From: Bacillus pseudomycoides | GTDB taxonomy: Bacteria; Bacillota; Bacilli; Bacillales; Bacillaceae_G | Assembly (NCBI RefSeq): GCF_002551005.1 | Contig: NZ_NVOY01000029.1 | Coordinates: forward strand, 1 to 64,000 | Reading direction: 5' to 3' | Length of the DNA stretch: 64,000 nucleotides | Shown here: positions 35,165-43,412 of the stretch, one piece after another | Layout: each line of letters starts with the position of its first letter | Position numbering within the stretch: the first letter of the stretch is position 1 | The notes under the pieces: model-generated | Databases searched by the model: none | Told to the model about the DNA's origin: nothing | What the model saw: only the letters and a program-made list of their open reading frames with translations | Translations under genes and position numbers: made by a program

Positions 35165-36052
35165 TTATTTTACAACTTGTCTAACAAATCCTTGCGTTTC
35201 TGCTAATTTCTTTACCGCTTCTTCTTTTGAAAGCCCTGTCAAAATCATTACAATTGCGATTTTAGGTTTATTCTCTGCTTTTACTAAGTAGGTTCCAGCT
35301 GTTTCATAATCGCAAGATGTTGCCTCCATCACGATACGCTTTGCACGCTCTACTAGCTTTTCATTTGTTAATTGAACATCAACCATTAAATTCCCATAAA
35401 CTTTCCCGATTCCTACCATAGAGGCTGTTGAAAGCATATTGCAAATTAATTTTTGTGATGTACCTGCTTTTAAACGAGTTGAACCAGTTAATACTTCTGG
35501 TCCGTTTACTACTTCAATAGAAATGGATGCGACTTTTCCGACTGCTGATCCTTTGTTACAGCACACTGCGACTGTTTGTGTACCAATTAAATTTCCATAT
35601 TCTAATCCTCCAATAACGTATGGAGTTCGTCCGCTTGCTGCAATTCCTACTACAATATCTTTGTTTGTTAAATGAATATTTTTTAAGTCTTGCATACCAA
35701 ATTCTTTACTGTCTTCTGCACCTTCTACTGCTTTAATAAATGCTTTTTCACCGCCAGCGATTAATCCAATTACTTCTTCTGGATCTGTTCCAAATGTTTG
35801 GGGACATTCAACTGCATCTAATACACCAATACGTCCGCTAGTACCAGCTCCTATATATATTAAACGGCCACCTTTTCTTTTTGCTGAAACAATCGCTTCC
35901 ACCGCCTTAGCGATTTGTGGAAGCGATTGTTTCACTGCTTCTGCGACTTTTGCATCTTCTTCATTCATGATTGTTAAAAGGTCAATTGTTGACATTACGT
36001 CTAAATTCATTGTTTTTTTATTACGTGCTTCGGTTATTAAATTTTCTAACAT
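35165..36052 (-). CDS. murQ: N-acetylmuramic acid 6-phosphate etherase
   Basis: MurQ cleaves MurNAc-6-phosphate to GlcNAc-6-phosphate and D-lactate. The 295-residue SIS-fold protein has RLIYIGAGTSGRIGVLDAVE with CPQTFG, IAGGEKAFIKAVEGAED, VVGIAASGRTPYVIGGLEYG and TGSTRLKAGTSQKLICNMLS, all diagnostic. The ATG at 36052 lies 6 bases after GAGGGTG; ATGs two and five codons earlier are worse placed. First gene of murQ-murP. A poor cre-like sequence lies at about 36073-36086. Confidence 0.93.
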   Translation of the reverse strand: MLENLITEARNKKTMNLDVMSTIDLLTIMNEEDAKVAEAVKQSLPQIAKAVEAIVSAKRKGGRLIYIGAGTSGRIGVLDAVECPQTFGTDPEEVIGLIAGGEKAFIKAVEGAEDSKEFGMQDLKNIHLTNKDIVVGIAASGRTPYVIGGLEYGNLIGTQTVAVCCNKGSAVGKVASISIEVVNGPEVLTGSTRLKAGTSQKLICNMLSTASMVGIGKVYGNLMVDVQLTNEKLVERAKRIVMEATSCDYETAGTYLVKAENKPKIAIVMILTGLSKEEAVKKLAETQGFVRQVVK

Positions 36053-36152
36053 TTTCATCACCCTCATTTATTTGTCGAAATCGCTTTCTTTTGTTAGTTT
36101 CATGATGTTTCATCTTCTCCATGGGTATGTTTTATATTGCTATGCCAAATGC

Positions 36153-36190
36153 TCAAAAAAGAGTCTTAAATTATTAAGACTCTTTTTTGA
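36153..36190 (-). terminator. Terminator
   Basis: The perfect 17-bp stem TCAAAAAAGAGTCTTAA / TTAAGACTCTTTTTTGA lies downstream of the DUF2785 gene and the small frame, ahead of the murQ promoter. Confidence 0.8.
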
Positions 36191-36295
36191 TAAACAATAT
36201 GTATTTTTTATTATTGGTTGTTTTTTATTACGGAAATATATTTACTAAATTGATTAAAGGACAATGATCCTTTTAGATTCTTTTATCTACTTCAT

Positions 36296-36397
36296 TTAGT
36301 AAATACATTTAATAACATTATGAATCATTCTGCTGTTATGATTATCGAGTCGTATTTTTAATCCATCTAAAGTTTGTTTAACAGTGTATTTCTCCAA
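36296..36397 (-). CDS. Possible 33-residue protein
   Basis: From a TTG 8 bases after GGGAG the frame encodes MEKYTVKQTLDGLKIRLDNH then NSRMIHNVIKCIY. It lies between the DUF2785 gene and its terminator. It may be a genuine small protein or a remnant; no family was recognised. Confidence 0.35.
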   Translation of the reverse strand: MEKYTVKQTLDGLKIRLDNHNSRMIHNVIKCIY

Positions 36398-36465
36398 TAG
36401 TTATTCTCCCTTCATAGAACTTTTTAGGGGAACACTCATGAAAAAATTATATATTACAACCCAAA

Positions 36466-37290
36466 TTAAAACCTATGCCATTTTTTCAAAGTCTCCAGCA
36501 CAATAATTGTAAACGTAGAGTTTTCCTCTTGTTTTAAAGCTCGGAAATACAAGCTTCTTAAGAAGGTTGTAATGTTTTGTACTAAAATATCATTTCGAGA
36601 AGTTGAAGCTTCTTCAATGATCGTAAAGCTGTGAAGCCAGTTGTTCCATTCTTCTTGGATTAAGAGATTTTGGTTCCATAAAGACATTACTGCCGTCACT
36701 AATCGCTCATCCTCAAAATTTATGTATACATAATCGTGCAGACGAACCTTATGACGAACAGCAGTAAGGATTGCATGTGAAAATTTGCGATTTCGTATCG
36801 TACGTGCTAAAGCGTCTAGCGCATCTGCGGCATGAGCAGTAGAATGAGCCCATCCTTTTCCAGCTACATAGCCCCTTACATCCTGCTCAAGATACACATA
36901 TTCAAGAACTTGTTCTGTCACGCTGTAGAGTTGTTCTTCAGATAAGAACGGTTCTTTTTCATGAACGGATAAAATAAGCGGTGGGATTAAAATTGAAAAA
37001 GCTCGCTTAAAAACAGAGTCTGTTCCCTTTTCACCGATTTTATAAAACAAATAATCAGGACTAAGCGCTTGTAGCAATAGTCCACGTAACTCTTTTTGTC
37101 TAAATACTTCGTCTGTTATCCATCGTTCGAGCGTACTGTAAATTAATTCATCCCGCAGCTCAGCATCAGTTGAACCAATATAATCCATCATCCATTGTGC
37201 GTATGGATAGGCGTCCACATCTTCTGGTACAGCATAATTGTTCTTTTTGATTTGTTGTAGTTCTTGTTTTAATTCTTGTTCATCCATCAT
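36466..37290 (-). CDS. DUF2785 family protein
   Basis: This 274-residue soluble helical protein has the family signature VRGYVAGKGWAHSTAHAADA followed by LDALART in its centre. The function of DUF2785 is unknown; the His-rich GWAHSTAHAAD segment could bind a metal. The start is one of two adjacent ATGs; GGGGC upstream is a weak ribosome site. A 10-bp palindrome lies about 80 bases upstream. Confidence 0.82.
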   Translation of the reverse strand: MMDEQELKQELQQIKKNNYAVPEDVDAYPYAQWMMDYIGSTDAELRDELIYSTLERWITDEVFRQKELRGLLLQALSPDYLFYKIGEKGTDSVFKRAFSILIPPLILSVHEKEPFLSEEQLYSVTEQVLEYVYLEQDVRGYVAGKGWAHSTAHAADALDALARTIRNRKFSHAILTAVRHKVRLHDYVYINFEDERLVTAVMSLWNQNLLIQEEWNNWLHSFTIIEEASTSRNDILVQNITTFLRSLYFRALKQEENSTFTIIVLETLKKWHRF

Positions 37291-37369
37291 AATACTTTCT
37301 AGCCCCTTTTATCTTTTTTCTATTTTGCTTTTATACTACCTTATATTTCTCTTGATAAGCCATCCTCTT

Positions 37370-37393
37370 TATATAATTGCATCCAATTATATA
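37370..37393. promoter_or_regulatory. Palindrome upstream of the DUF2785 gene
   Basis: TATATAATTG-CATC-CAATTATATA is a perfect 10-bp inverted repeat. It is a candidate operator. Confidence 0.3.
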
Positions 37394-37550
37394 AGAATTA
37401 TATCAATTATTTGCATGTAACTGTATCTTCAAAATTATATTTGATCTAACTGCAACTTTTCTGAATGCCGTAACATGCTATTGTGTGTTTTGCTGGATTG
37501 CTCATTTATCCCATCTTTTGCAAAAAATCTGAGTCCCTCATAAAAATGAA

Positions 37551-37600
37551 AAAAGAAAAGAATCGACCCTATATGGTAGAGGATCCTTTTCTTTTTCTTT
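37551..37600 (-). terminator. Terminator of the OFA transporter gene
   Basis: AAAAGAAAAGAATC pairs with GATCCTTTTCTTTT with one mismatch, 27 bases after the stop; A-rich on the far side. Confidence 0.65.
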
Positions 37601-37626
37601 AAACCTAGAGTATGTCTCTTACATCT

Positions 37627-38829
37627 TCACGCTGCTCCGCGATAATTTTTTTGTTTTTCCTTTTGCTCATTAGGTGGTCGAATCAAAATAGCGATGATAA
37701 ATGACAAAACACATAATGCACCAATTACCATAAAAGTTGGTTTAAATCCACCTAGAATTGCACCAATAAAGGAACCGGCGAGTGCCCCAAAACCAAAGCC
37801 TTGGTACACGATCCCGTAGTTTTTACTATGGTTTTTTAGACCGAAGAAATCACCAACAATAGCTGGGAAAATCGTGATATTTCCTCCGAAGCAAAAAGCA
37901 ACGCTTGCTACACAGGCAAAATAGATCCCGTAATTTAAGTCCACAAAACTGAGAACAAAAACAGATGTAGCTATAATGACAAAAGTTGCCGACACAATTT
38001 TTAAGCGGCCAATTTTATCTGATAACGGACCTAGAATGATTCGGCCAACCGTATTAAAAATAGCAATCATAGCAACGGCATTAGCTGCTGTTGCTGCGCT
38101 AAGACCTACGAGTTTAACACCGATATCCTTTACCATGCTTATTAAATATAAACCACCCATACATGATGTAAATAACATGATGAATAACAGATAAACTTGT
38201 TTTGTGCGTAGCATTTCACTTGTTGTATAATCATGACTCTTTGTTTCATGAACTGTATCTTGTTCAGCTGCTTTATGGATAAAACACGCGCCTATAACTA
38301 CCATAGTAGCAACAACTAAGCCCCAATATAAAAACGCTTGTGATACACCAACTGAATCGATTAACTTTGCATTAACGTATTTAAAAATTAGGCTACCCGT
38401 GCCGTATGAAGAGACGCATATCCCAGAAATTAAACCTTTGCGCTTTGGAAACCACTTTATTAAATTGGATAATGAAATGATATAGGCTGTACCATCTGCG
38501 TAACCAACAACAACACCTGCTAGTATATAAAGCATTAGTAATGAGGACACTTGTGAGCTAAGTATCAAGCCAATTCCTAGCGATAATCCAGCTATCATAA
38601 TGAGTTTACGAAGTCCCCATTTCTCTTGTAATTTACTTGCAAACAAAGTTGAAAACGATAAAGAAAAGCTAGTGATTGAGAAGGTTATAGCAACAGCATT
38701 AAGATTCCAACTGAATTTACTCACCAAAGGCTGATTGAATAAACTCCATGTATAAATCGTTCCAAGGCCCATTTGGACAATAATTGTACCGAGGACTACA
38801 AGCCATGGGTTAACAGATGAATGTTTCAT
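37627..38829 (-). CDS. OFA-family MFS transporter (oxalate/formate antiporter-like)
   Basis: This 400-residue protein has twelve membrane segments. The family blocks are GLGTIYTWSLFNQPLVSKFS, GVVVGYADGTAYIISLSNLI followed by KWFPKRKGLISGI, and ILGPLSDKIGRLKIV. OFA carriers exchange small monocarboxylates; the actual substrate is unknown. The start at 38829 (MKHSSVNPW) lies close after AGGGAAGG. The frame stays open for 23 codons upstream, without a ribosome site. Confidence 0.85.
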   Translation of the reverse strand: MKHSSVNPWLVVLGTIIVQMGLGTIYTWSLFNQPLVSKFSWNLNAVAITFSITSFSLSFSTLFASKLQEKWGLRKLIMIAGLSLGIGLILSSQVSSLLMLYILAGVVVGYADGTAYIISLSNLIKWFPKRKGLISGICVSSYGTGSLIFKYVNAKLIDSVGVSQAFLYWGLVVATMVVIGACFIHKAAEQDTVHETKSHDYTTSEMLRTKQVYLLFIMLFTSCMGGLYLISMVKDIGVKLVGLSAATAANAVAMIAIFNTVGRIILGPLSDKIGRLKIVSATFVIIATSVFVLSFVDLNYGIYFACVASVAFCFGGNITIFPAIVGDFFGLKNHSKNYGIVYQGFGFGALAGSFIGAILGGFKPTFMVIGALCVLSFIIAILIRPPNEQKEKQKNYRGAA

Positions 38830-38969
38830 ACCATCCTTCCCTCTCTTTTTTATTTCAAATCTTTTCAAGAATTGTCTAACGATGCTTATTATGTCCACAA
38901 TGCTTTGTGAGATACGGATAAGGGGATGAAAATTAATACGGAGTAATACCTTTGACTTGATCGTTTATA

Positions 38970-39012
38970 ATCAACAAAAAGACACTTACCGATGAAGTGT
39001 CTTTTTGTTGAT
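38970..39012 (-). terminator. Terminator of the serine hydrolase gene
   Basis: The perfect 18-bp stem ATCAACAAAAAGACACTT / AAGTGTCTTTTTGTTGAT lies 68 bases after the stop. Confidence 0.8.
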
Positions 39013-39080
39013 TACATATATTCTATTTTATTGTTAGGCATCTTCTAATGCTTATGTACAAGTCGTATCAACCAGTGTGG

Positions 39081-40085
39081 TTATTGAGCAAACGTATCAG
39101 TCACTAAATTGCTAAAGCCTCTTAAATATTGAAGATAATTATCTCCTCCATAGTTATACCTTTTGTTGTACATCTTTGCGACAACGACATTATATTCAGG
39201 AATAACTAAAATTGTTGGCCCTGTTACACCTAGTATTTGATAAGCTCCTTTTGGGACTCTTTCACCTATTTCACTTTGCAATGCTGGTGTATTTTGAACA
39301 AACCAAAATAATCCATTTTGTGGTAAATTTATATTTTTATAGTGAGGATAATGAACTTGTGTTGCAATTTCAATAACTTCTTTCGGAATGATTTGTTTCC
39401 CATTCATATATCCTTTATTTAGATGAAGGTTTCCCCAATAAGCAAACTCTCTAGCAGAAACAAAAAGATTCGATTCTGTCCCATCATCTGATGCACCTAT
39501 CTTGCTTTCAGCTGGTTCACCTGGATTTATAATTACTTTTACTAAATTGTCATGATCTGCTTTTTGCCAAGCTGTTTCTGTGAAACCTGCGGGTATAAAA
39601 ACTCGTTCTCTCAGTAATTCTGGAAAACTTTTATTATATAGCCTATAAATTAGCTGTGTCATCATTTCGACATTAATAGCTCTGTAAGCCCATTCTTCTC
39701 CAGGTTCAAATTCTCGGTACATGCTCCCGCTCTCACTCACATTGAGACCGTGTGAATGAGTTACTAAGTGCCTTAAGGTTGTATTACTAAGTAAAGTTTT
39801 GTCATACTCTTCAAAGTAATTTACAGCATAATCGTCTAGGCTTCTAATTTTCTCTTCATAAAGCGCATGGGCAATCGCAAGTCCTAAGTAACTTTTTCTT
39901 GCTGAAGCAACGTTAAACTGTGAAGTTGCTGTAATAGGAGAACTATTTTTTGTATTAGAATGCGTTCCGCTATAATGCTCCAATACAACTTGATTATCTT
40001 TCATAATAAAGAGTGCTGCTGCGGAGCTATGGTTGCGTTCTTTTATATTTTCTACCCATGAAATTAAATGCTCGTATTTTTTCAT
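39081..40085 (-). CDS. Beta-lactamase-family serine hydrolase
   Basis: This 334-residue protein has the class C/penicillin-binding fold: the SxxK nucleophile in FNVASARKSYLGLAIAHALY, TTLRHLVTHSHGLN, and EEWAYRAINVEMMTQLIYRL in place of the YxN motif. No signal peptide is visible, so it acts in the cytoplasm, probably as an esterase or peptidase and not as an antibiotic-degrading enzyme. The upstream ribosome site is weak (AAAGGAATAAAAA). Confidence 0.82.
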   Translation of the reverse strand: MKKYEHLISWVENIKERNHSSAAALFIMKDNQVVLEHYSGTHSNTKNSSPITATSQFNVASARKSYLGLAIAHALYEEKIRSLDDYAVNYFEEYDKTLLSNTTLRHLVTHSHGLNVSESGSMYREFEPGEEWAYRAINVEMMTQLIYRLYNKSFPELLRERVFIPAGFTETAWQKADHDNLVKVIINPGEPAESKIGASDDGTESNLFVSAREFAYWGNLHLNKGYMNGKQIIPKEVIEIATQVHYPHYKNINLPQNGLFWFVQNTPALQSEIGERVPKGAYQILGVTGPTILVIPEYNVVVAKMYNKRYNYGGDNYLQYLRGFSNLVTDTFAQ

Positions 40086-40210
40086 TTTTTATTCCTTTCT
40101 TTATTGAATCTTTATCAAAATTCAAATTCGACAAAAAATGAAAAACACCTTTCTTCAGTACTGGGATTTCTGATCATGAAAACTGAATAATTTTCACATT
40201 GAAAAAATAA

Positions 40211-40240
40211 AAAAAGCAGGAGAAAGTTTCCCTGCTTTTT
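40211..40240 (-). terminator. Terminator of speD
   Basis: AAAAAGCAGG and CCTGCTTTTT form a 10-bp stem, 19 bases after the stop. Confidence 0.75.
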
Positions 40241-40258
40241 AGTGATACTTTGGATGTT

Positions 40259-41095
40259 TCATTCAGTTGAATCTTCTTCAATTGAGCCATGATTCATATT
40301 CTTTCCATAAAATATTTCATCCATTTCCAATTTTAATTTCTTTGTAATTTCTTGTTGTTCGTCTACAGATAATGTTTCCTGTGTATATCCAAACAAATAG
40401 TCATTTAAGTCGAATTTTTTTAGTTTGCATTTTGTATGAAAAATATGTTCTTGATATACATTCACATCAATCATGTCATACGAATTTTTTATATTCTCTG
40501 GAATGTAATTTTGGATGGAGCTTATTTCGTGATCAATAAATAATTTGTTACCCGTTATATCTCTTGTAAATCCTCGAACTCGGTAATCGATGGTCATAAT
40601 ATCCGTATCAAATGAGTGAATTAAATAATTTAGCGCTTTAAGAGGTGAGATTTCTCCGCAAGTCGACACATCAATATCGGCTCTAAAAGTGCTGATTCCT
40701 TCATCTGGATGATATTCAGGATATGTATGAACTGTTATATGGCTTTTATCTAACTGTATAACGACTGATCCCGGAAGAGGGCCGGGTGATTCGCTAAATG
40801 ATTCAGTTGGTACTTCTACAATTGGACCTTCTGAAACTAAGATTGTTACGCTCGCTCCTTGTGGAACGTAGTCTTGTTTAGCGACATTTAATACGTGTGC
40901 ACCTATAATATCAGATACATTTTTTAAAATTTTTGTTAATCTGTCTGCATTATAATGTTCATCTATGTATTCAATATAGGCTTCTCGTTCTTCTCTTGTT
41001 TTTGTATAGCAAATATCATACATATTAAAACTTAATGATTTTGTAAGATTATTAAATCCATGTAATTGAATTCGTTGCTCTGGCGTTAACTTCAT
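40259..41095 (-). CDS. speD: S-adenosylmethionine decarboxylase proenzyme, E. coli type
   Basis: SpeD makes the aminopropyl donor for spermidine synthesis and cleaves itself to form a pyruvoyl cofactor. The 278 residues align with the long Gram-negative class: [20 protein letters not shown] contains the self-cleavage Lys117-Ser118, and [20 protein letters not shown] with [13 protein letters not shown]-like sequence follow. Bacilli usually carry the short (about 120-residue) SpeH class, so this is an additional or replacement form. It stands alone, with no speE adjacent. A 20-bp conserved motif lies 123 bases upstream. Confidence 0.93.
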   Translation of the reverse strand: MKLTPEQRIQLHGFNNLTKSLSFNMYDICYTKTREEREAYIEYIDEHYNADRLTKILKNVSDIIGAHVLNVAKQDYVPQGASVTILVSEGPIVEVPTESFSESPGPLPGSVVIQLDKSHITVHTYPEYHPDEGISTFRADIDVSTCGEISPLKALNYLIHSFDTDIMTIDYRVRGFTRDITGNKLFIDHEISSIQNYIPENIKNSYDMIDVNVYQEHIFHTKCKLKKFDLNDYLFGYTQETLSVDEQQEITKKLKLEMDEIFYGKNMNHGSIEEDSTE

Positions 41096-41218
41096 GATGA
41101 TTTCCCCCTATTTTTTATATTCAATAATGATTTATACCCTTTTATGAAATATAGTTCCATCCTATAATTTTTTTCATGCATATGTAGGTTATTTATGGTT
41201 GTCTTAATTTTTATTACC

Positions 41219-41238
41219 AAAATACGGTAAATGAAATT
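41219..41238 (-). repeat. Conserved upstream motif, copy 2 (speD)
   Basis: The minus strand reads AATTTCATTTACCGTATTTT, 123 bases before the speD start. Confidence 0.6.
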
Positions 41239-41279
41239 CGTTATTTTTTACGAGACGTATGGTCGGGTTTTTATCATTT

Positions 41280-41315
41280 GAAAAAGCTTGGACTTAATCA
41301 AATCCAAGCTTTTTC
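41280..41315 (-). terminator. Terminator of the 41-residue gene
   Basis: GAAAAAGCTTGGA and TCCAAGCTTTTTC form a perfect 13-bp stem. Confidence 0.75.
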
Positions 41316-41336
41316 AATATTTAATGGTTTCAAACG

Positions 41337-41462
41337 TTATTTATTTAAATCCTTTTTCGTTACTTCACTTCTAATATTTACATCTTTAGAGAATTCAGTA
41401 TCTTTCTTTAAATTGTTCGGATATTTGTTTTTTTGTTCTCGATTATCATTTCTGTTCGTCAT
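41337..41462 (-). CDS. Small hydrophilic protein, unknown
   Basis: This 41-residue charged peptide starts MTNRNDNREQKNKYPNNLKK. AAAGGAGG is 6 bases before the ATG and a terminator follows, so the gene is convincing although the family is unknown. It is one of several tiny genes between speD and the ABC transporter. Confidence 0.65.
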   Translation of the reverse strand: MTNRNDNREQKNKYPNNLKKDTEFSKDVNIRSEVTKKDLNK

Positions 41463-41617
41463 AAATGATCCTCCTTTTGTTAAGGTTTGTACCTATTTTT
41501 TACGAAAGAACCCATTTCATACAGGGTAAATTGTTATCCTTATTCCACTTTTTGCAAAATCTCTTTTGGACAAAATACTTTCTGATTAGCACATACTATT
41601 TATTGGAGGTGACGAGT

Positions 41618-41770
41618 ATGGGAAACAATCAAAACCCGTTTACAACAAAAAAGCGTAGTGCCAACGGACAATATGATAAAGAAGCTCATAGCATTGATAG
41701 TCATGGAAATTATGTACCTAATACACCAACGAATGATGCAATTCTTCGTGCTGAAAGAGCAAAAAAATGA
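41618..41770 (+). CDS. Small hydrophilic protein, unknown
   Basis: This 50-residue protein starts MGNNQNPFTTKKRSANGQYD and contains SIDSHGNYVPNTPTNDAILR. TTGGAGGTGA precedes the ATG. Its stop overlaps the next start (ATGA), so the two are translationally coupled. Low complexity and Asn content resemble spore proteins; no firm family. Confidence 0.7.
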   Translation: MGNNQNPFTTKKRSANGQYDKEAHSIDSHGNYVPNTPTNDAILRAERAKK

Positions 41771-42099
41771 CTGTTTTGAAGAATAAAATCTTAGAATTAG
41801 TACCAGAATCTGTAAAAAAGTTGCTTCAAAAAGAAATGTTAGATGGAAATCAATATCTAATTGATGTCATTGTAGATGATGCAATTGCTTATGGATTTGA
41901 ACCAGAACAAGTAGCTCCCTGTATTATGGCAGCTTATTATGTTTACGAATCAACGGCCTATCCAACCGAAATCGAAGAGGAATGGAAGTTGAGATTAGTT
42001 TTTCACGCAGCTACTCGTTCGGCGATGAAGCTTCTGTCTTACGGTAAATATAAAGCGGAGCGATCTGAAAGTGGCTGGATGAGGTATGAAAATGTTTAA
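41767..42099 (+). CDS. Conserved-looking helical protein, unknown
   Basis: This 110-residue acidic helical protein starts MTVLKNKILELVPESVKKLL and contains YYVYESTAYPTEIEEEWKLR. It has no membrane segment or known motif. It is cotranscribed with and overlaps the 50-residue gene by 4 bases. The hairpin at 42144-42187 ends the transcript. Confidence 0.7.
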   Translation: MTVLKNKILELVPESVKKLLQKEMLDGNQYLIDVIVDDAIAYGFEPEQVAPCIMAAYYVYESTAYPTEIEEEWKLRLVFHAATRSAMKLLSYGKYKAERSESGWMRYENV

Positions 42100-42143
42100 G
42101 TAACGTTTGCTAACAATCCATTACATTAAGATAATTTTGGCAT

Positions 42144-42187
42144 AAAAAGTCTGATTGTAACTTCATTAAAGTTATATCGGGCTTTTT
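42144..42187 (+). terminator. Terminator
   Basis: AAAAAGTCTGATTGTAACTT pairs imperfectly with AAGTTATATCGGGCTTTTT. Confidence 0.6.
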
Positions 42188-42208
42188 ATATTCATGAATG
42201 TAACTATA

Positions 42209-42235
42209 CACAAAAGTGAAATTTTCACTTTTGTG
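42209..42235. repeat. 27-base palindrome
   Basis: CACAAAAGTGAAA-T-TTTCACTTTTGTG is perfect and has no T tract after it. It could be a protein-binding site or a stable hairpin. Confidence 0.45.
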
Positions 42236-42475
42236 ATTGTAATCGTCCACAATTGCTGCTACAAGGTACTCTTTTATATGATTCTCCAAAAATCCCCTTT
42301 GTTACATACATATATTTTTAAAAATTAGATAACCTGTCCAATCAAGAGGAGCTAACTTCAAATAGTATGGTATGAGAGCTACTTTCAGAGATCCAGTTCA
42401 AGTATCCATCTACATAGGAATTATGGATTATTTAGAGAGGAGAGGTCTACAATCGCTTACGTATTCGAACAATGC

Positions 42476-42703
42476 ATGAATATATGTTTGGAAATTTTAA
42501 TTGCTCCAGATACAGATATAGAGCTATCTATAAGTGACTACGACACATGTTCATCAGGGGTTGTAATTGATGGTGATGTAATTATCATTTCGTTACCGTT
42601 AGTAGCTTGTGTTGTAATTACGCTTCATGATGATTTTAGCATTTCAGTTGAGCTTGTTGATTCGTTAGTCTTTCTTTCTATTCCGCCTTCTAATGAGGAA
42701 TAA
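42476..42703 (+). CDS. Small acidic protein, unknown; start codon uncertain
   Basis: From ATG 42476 the frame encodes 75 residues, MNICLEILIAPDTDIELSIS followed by hydrophobic strands (VIIISLPLVACVVITLHDDF). The strong ribosome site AGGAGAGG (42438-42445) lies 30 bases upstream of this ATG. It is 6 bases before an in-frame ATC (42452) that would add AYVFEQC. The original start may have been an ATG there, now ATC. The transcript ends at 42723-42758. Function unknown. Confidence 0.55.
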   Translation: MNICLEILIAPDTDIELSISDYDTCSSGVVIDGDVIIISLPLVACVVITLHDDFSISVELVDSLVFLSIPPSNEE

Positions 42704-42722
42704 ACGAGAGTTCGTTAGCTAA

Positions 42723-42758
42723 AACAGGAACAGAAACAATATCGTTTCTGTTCCTGTT
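42723..42758. terminator. Bidirectional terminator
   Basis: AACAGGAACAGAAAC and GTTTCTGTTCCTGTT form a perfect 15-bp stem between convergent small genes. Confidence 0.7.
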
Positions 42759-42760
42759 TA

Positions 42761-42904
42761 TTAATACTCAATTTCATCATAATCTTTTGGCTGTGGTATT
42801 GGTTGCATATTACTCGCATTTTTCGGATCGCTATAAATAGCATTTTCTTCTGTATTTAATTTTTTGATGTTTTGTTTTTTATTATCATTAAGTGGCTTGT
42901 CCAT
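42761..42904 (-). CDS. Small hydrophilic protein, unknown
   Basis: This 47-residue protein starts MDKPLNDNKKQNIKKLNTEE and ends PIPQPKDYDEIEY. AAAGGAG precedes the ATG by 9 bases. It may be a spore-type protein. One copy of the 20-bp motif lies 119 bases upstream. Confidence 0.65.
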   Translation of the reverse strand: MDKPLNDNKKQNIKKLNTEENAIYSDPKNASNMQPIPQPKDYDEIEY

Positions 42905-43020
42905 CTGATTCATCTCCTTTACGTTTTTTCAAATGTAATTATGTCCTATACTACTCTTTTCTACTCTGTAAGAATAATTAAGGGTTGATTGACATTTTTA
43001 CTAATTTATTTTTTAAAACT

Positions 43021-43043
43021 GTAAAAATACGGTAAATGAAATT
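43021..43043 (-). repeat. Conserved upstream motif, copy 3
   Basis: The minus strand reads AATTTCATTTACCGTATTTT then TAC, 119 bases before the 47-residue gene. It is identical to copy 1 over 23-24 bases. Confidence 0.6.
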
Positions 43044-43327
43044 TGGTATTGATTTTTTATTGTCCAATTGTTTTATCCTGTACTAACAAACTAGTAAAAC
43101 TATTACATCAAGATTGCGAAAAAAAGAAGATTTCGAGTAAATCTTTAACGACTTTAATATTAATAAGGGGTCCAACCACACATACAACAACTTAAGAAAT
43201 TGGTAGTTCCCCAAAACGAAGAAAAGGAGTTGAATTTTCATAAATAATTGTAAAATAATGTATTTTCTGTTTTGGGAACACTTCAAAATATTAGCTTGAT
43301 AGGCATGTGCGCAGAACCCTAACCCTC

Positions 43328-43361
43328 AAAAAAAGCTAAATTTTTTTAGTTTAGCTTTTTT
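43328..43361 (-). terminator. Terminator of the ABC transporter genes
   Basis: AAAAAAAGCTAAA pairs with TTTAGCTTTTTT. Confidence 0.75.
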
Positions 43362-43412
43362 CTTTATAAATTATTTATCAATTAATTAAGTTTTTTCTTC
43401 AAATTAAGAACT

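Larger units (their letters stand above)
37291..37626. other. Intergenic region with palindrome and terminator
   Basis: It holds the inverted repeat at 37370-37393 and the terminator at 37551-37600; otherwise no gene. Confidence 0.45.
42100..42475. other. Intergenic region with terminator and palindrome
   Basis: It holds the terminator at 42144-42187 and the inverted repeat at 42209-42235, then the upstream region of the next small gene. Confidence 0.45.
42905..43412. other. Intergenic region
   Basis: It contains the 20-bp motif (43021-43043) and the ABC gene terminator (43328-43361). No gene was found. The segment AGCTTGATAGGCATG near 43290 resembles AGCTTGATGGCCATA near 4455 and may be debris of a mobile element. 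Confidence 0.4.

Noticed and set aside
36073-36086. cre site before murQ
   Set aside because: AGAAAGCGATTTCG lacks the outer TG and CA of the consensus.
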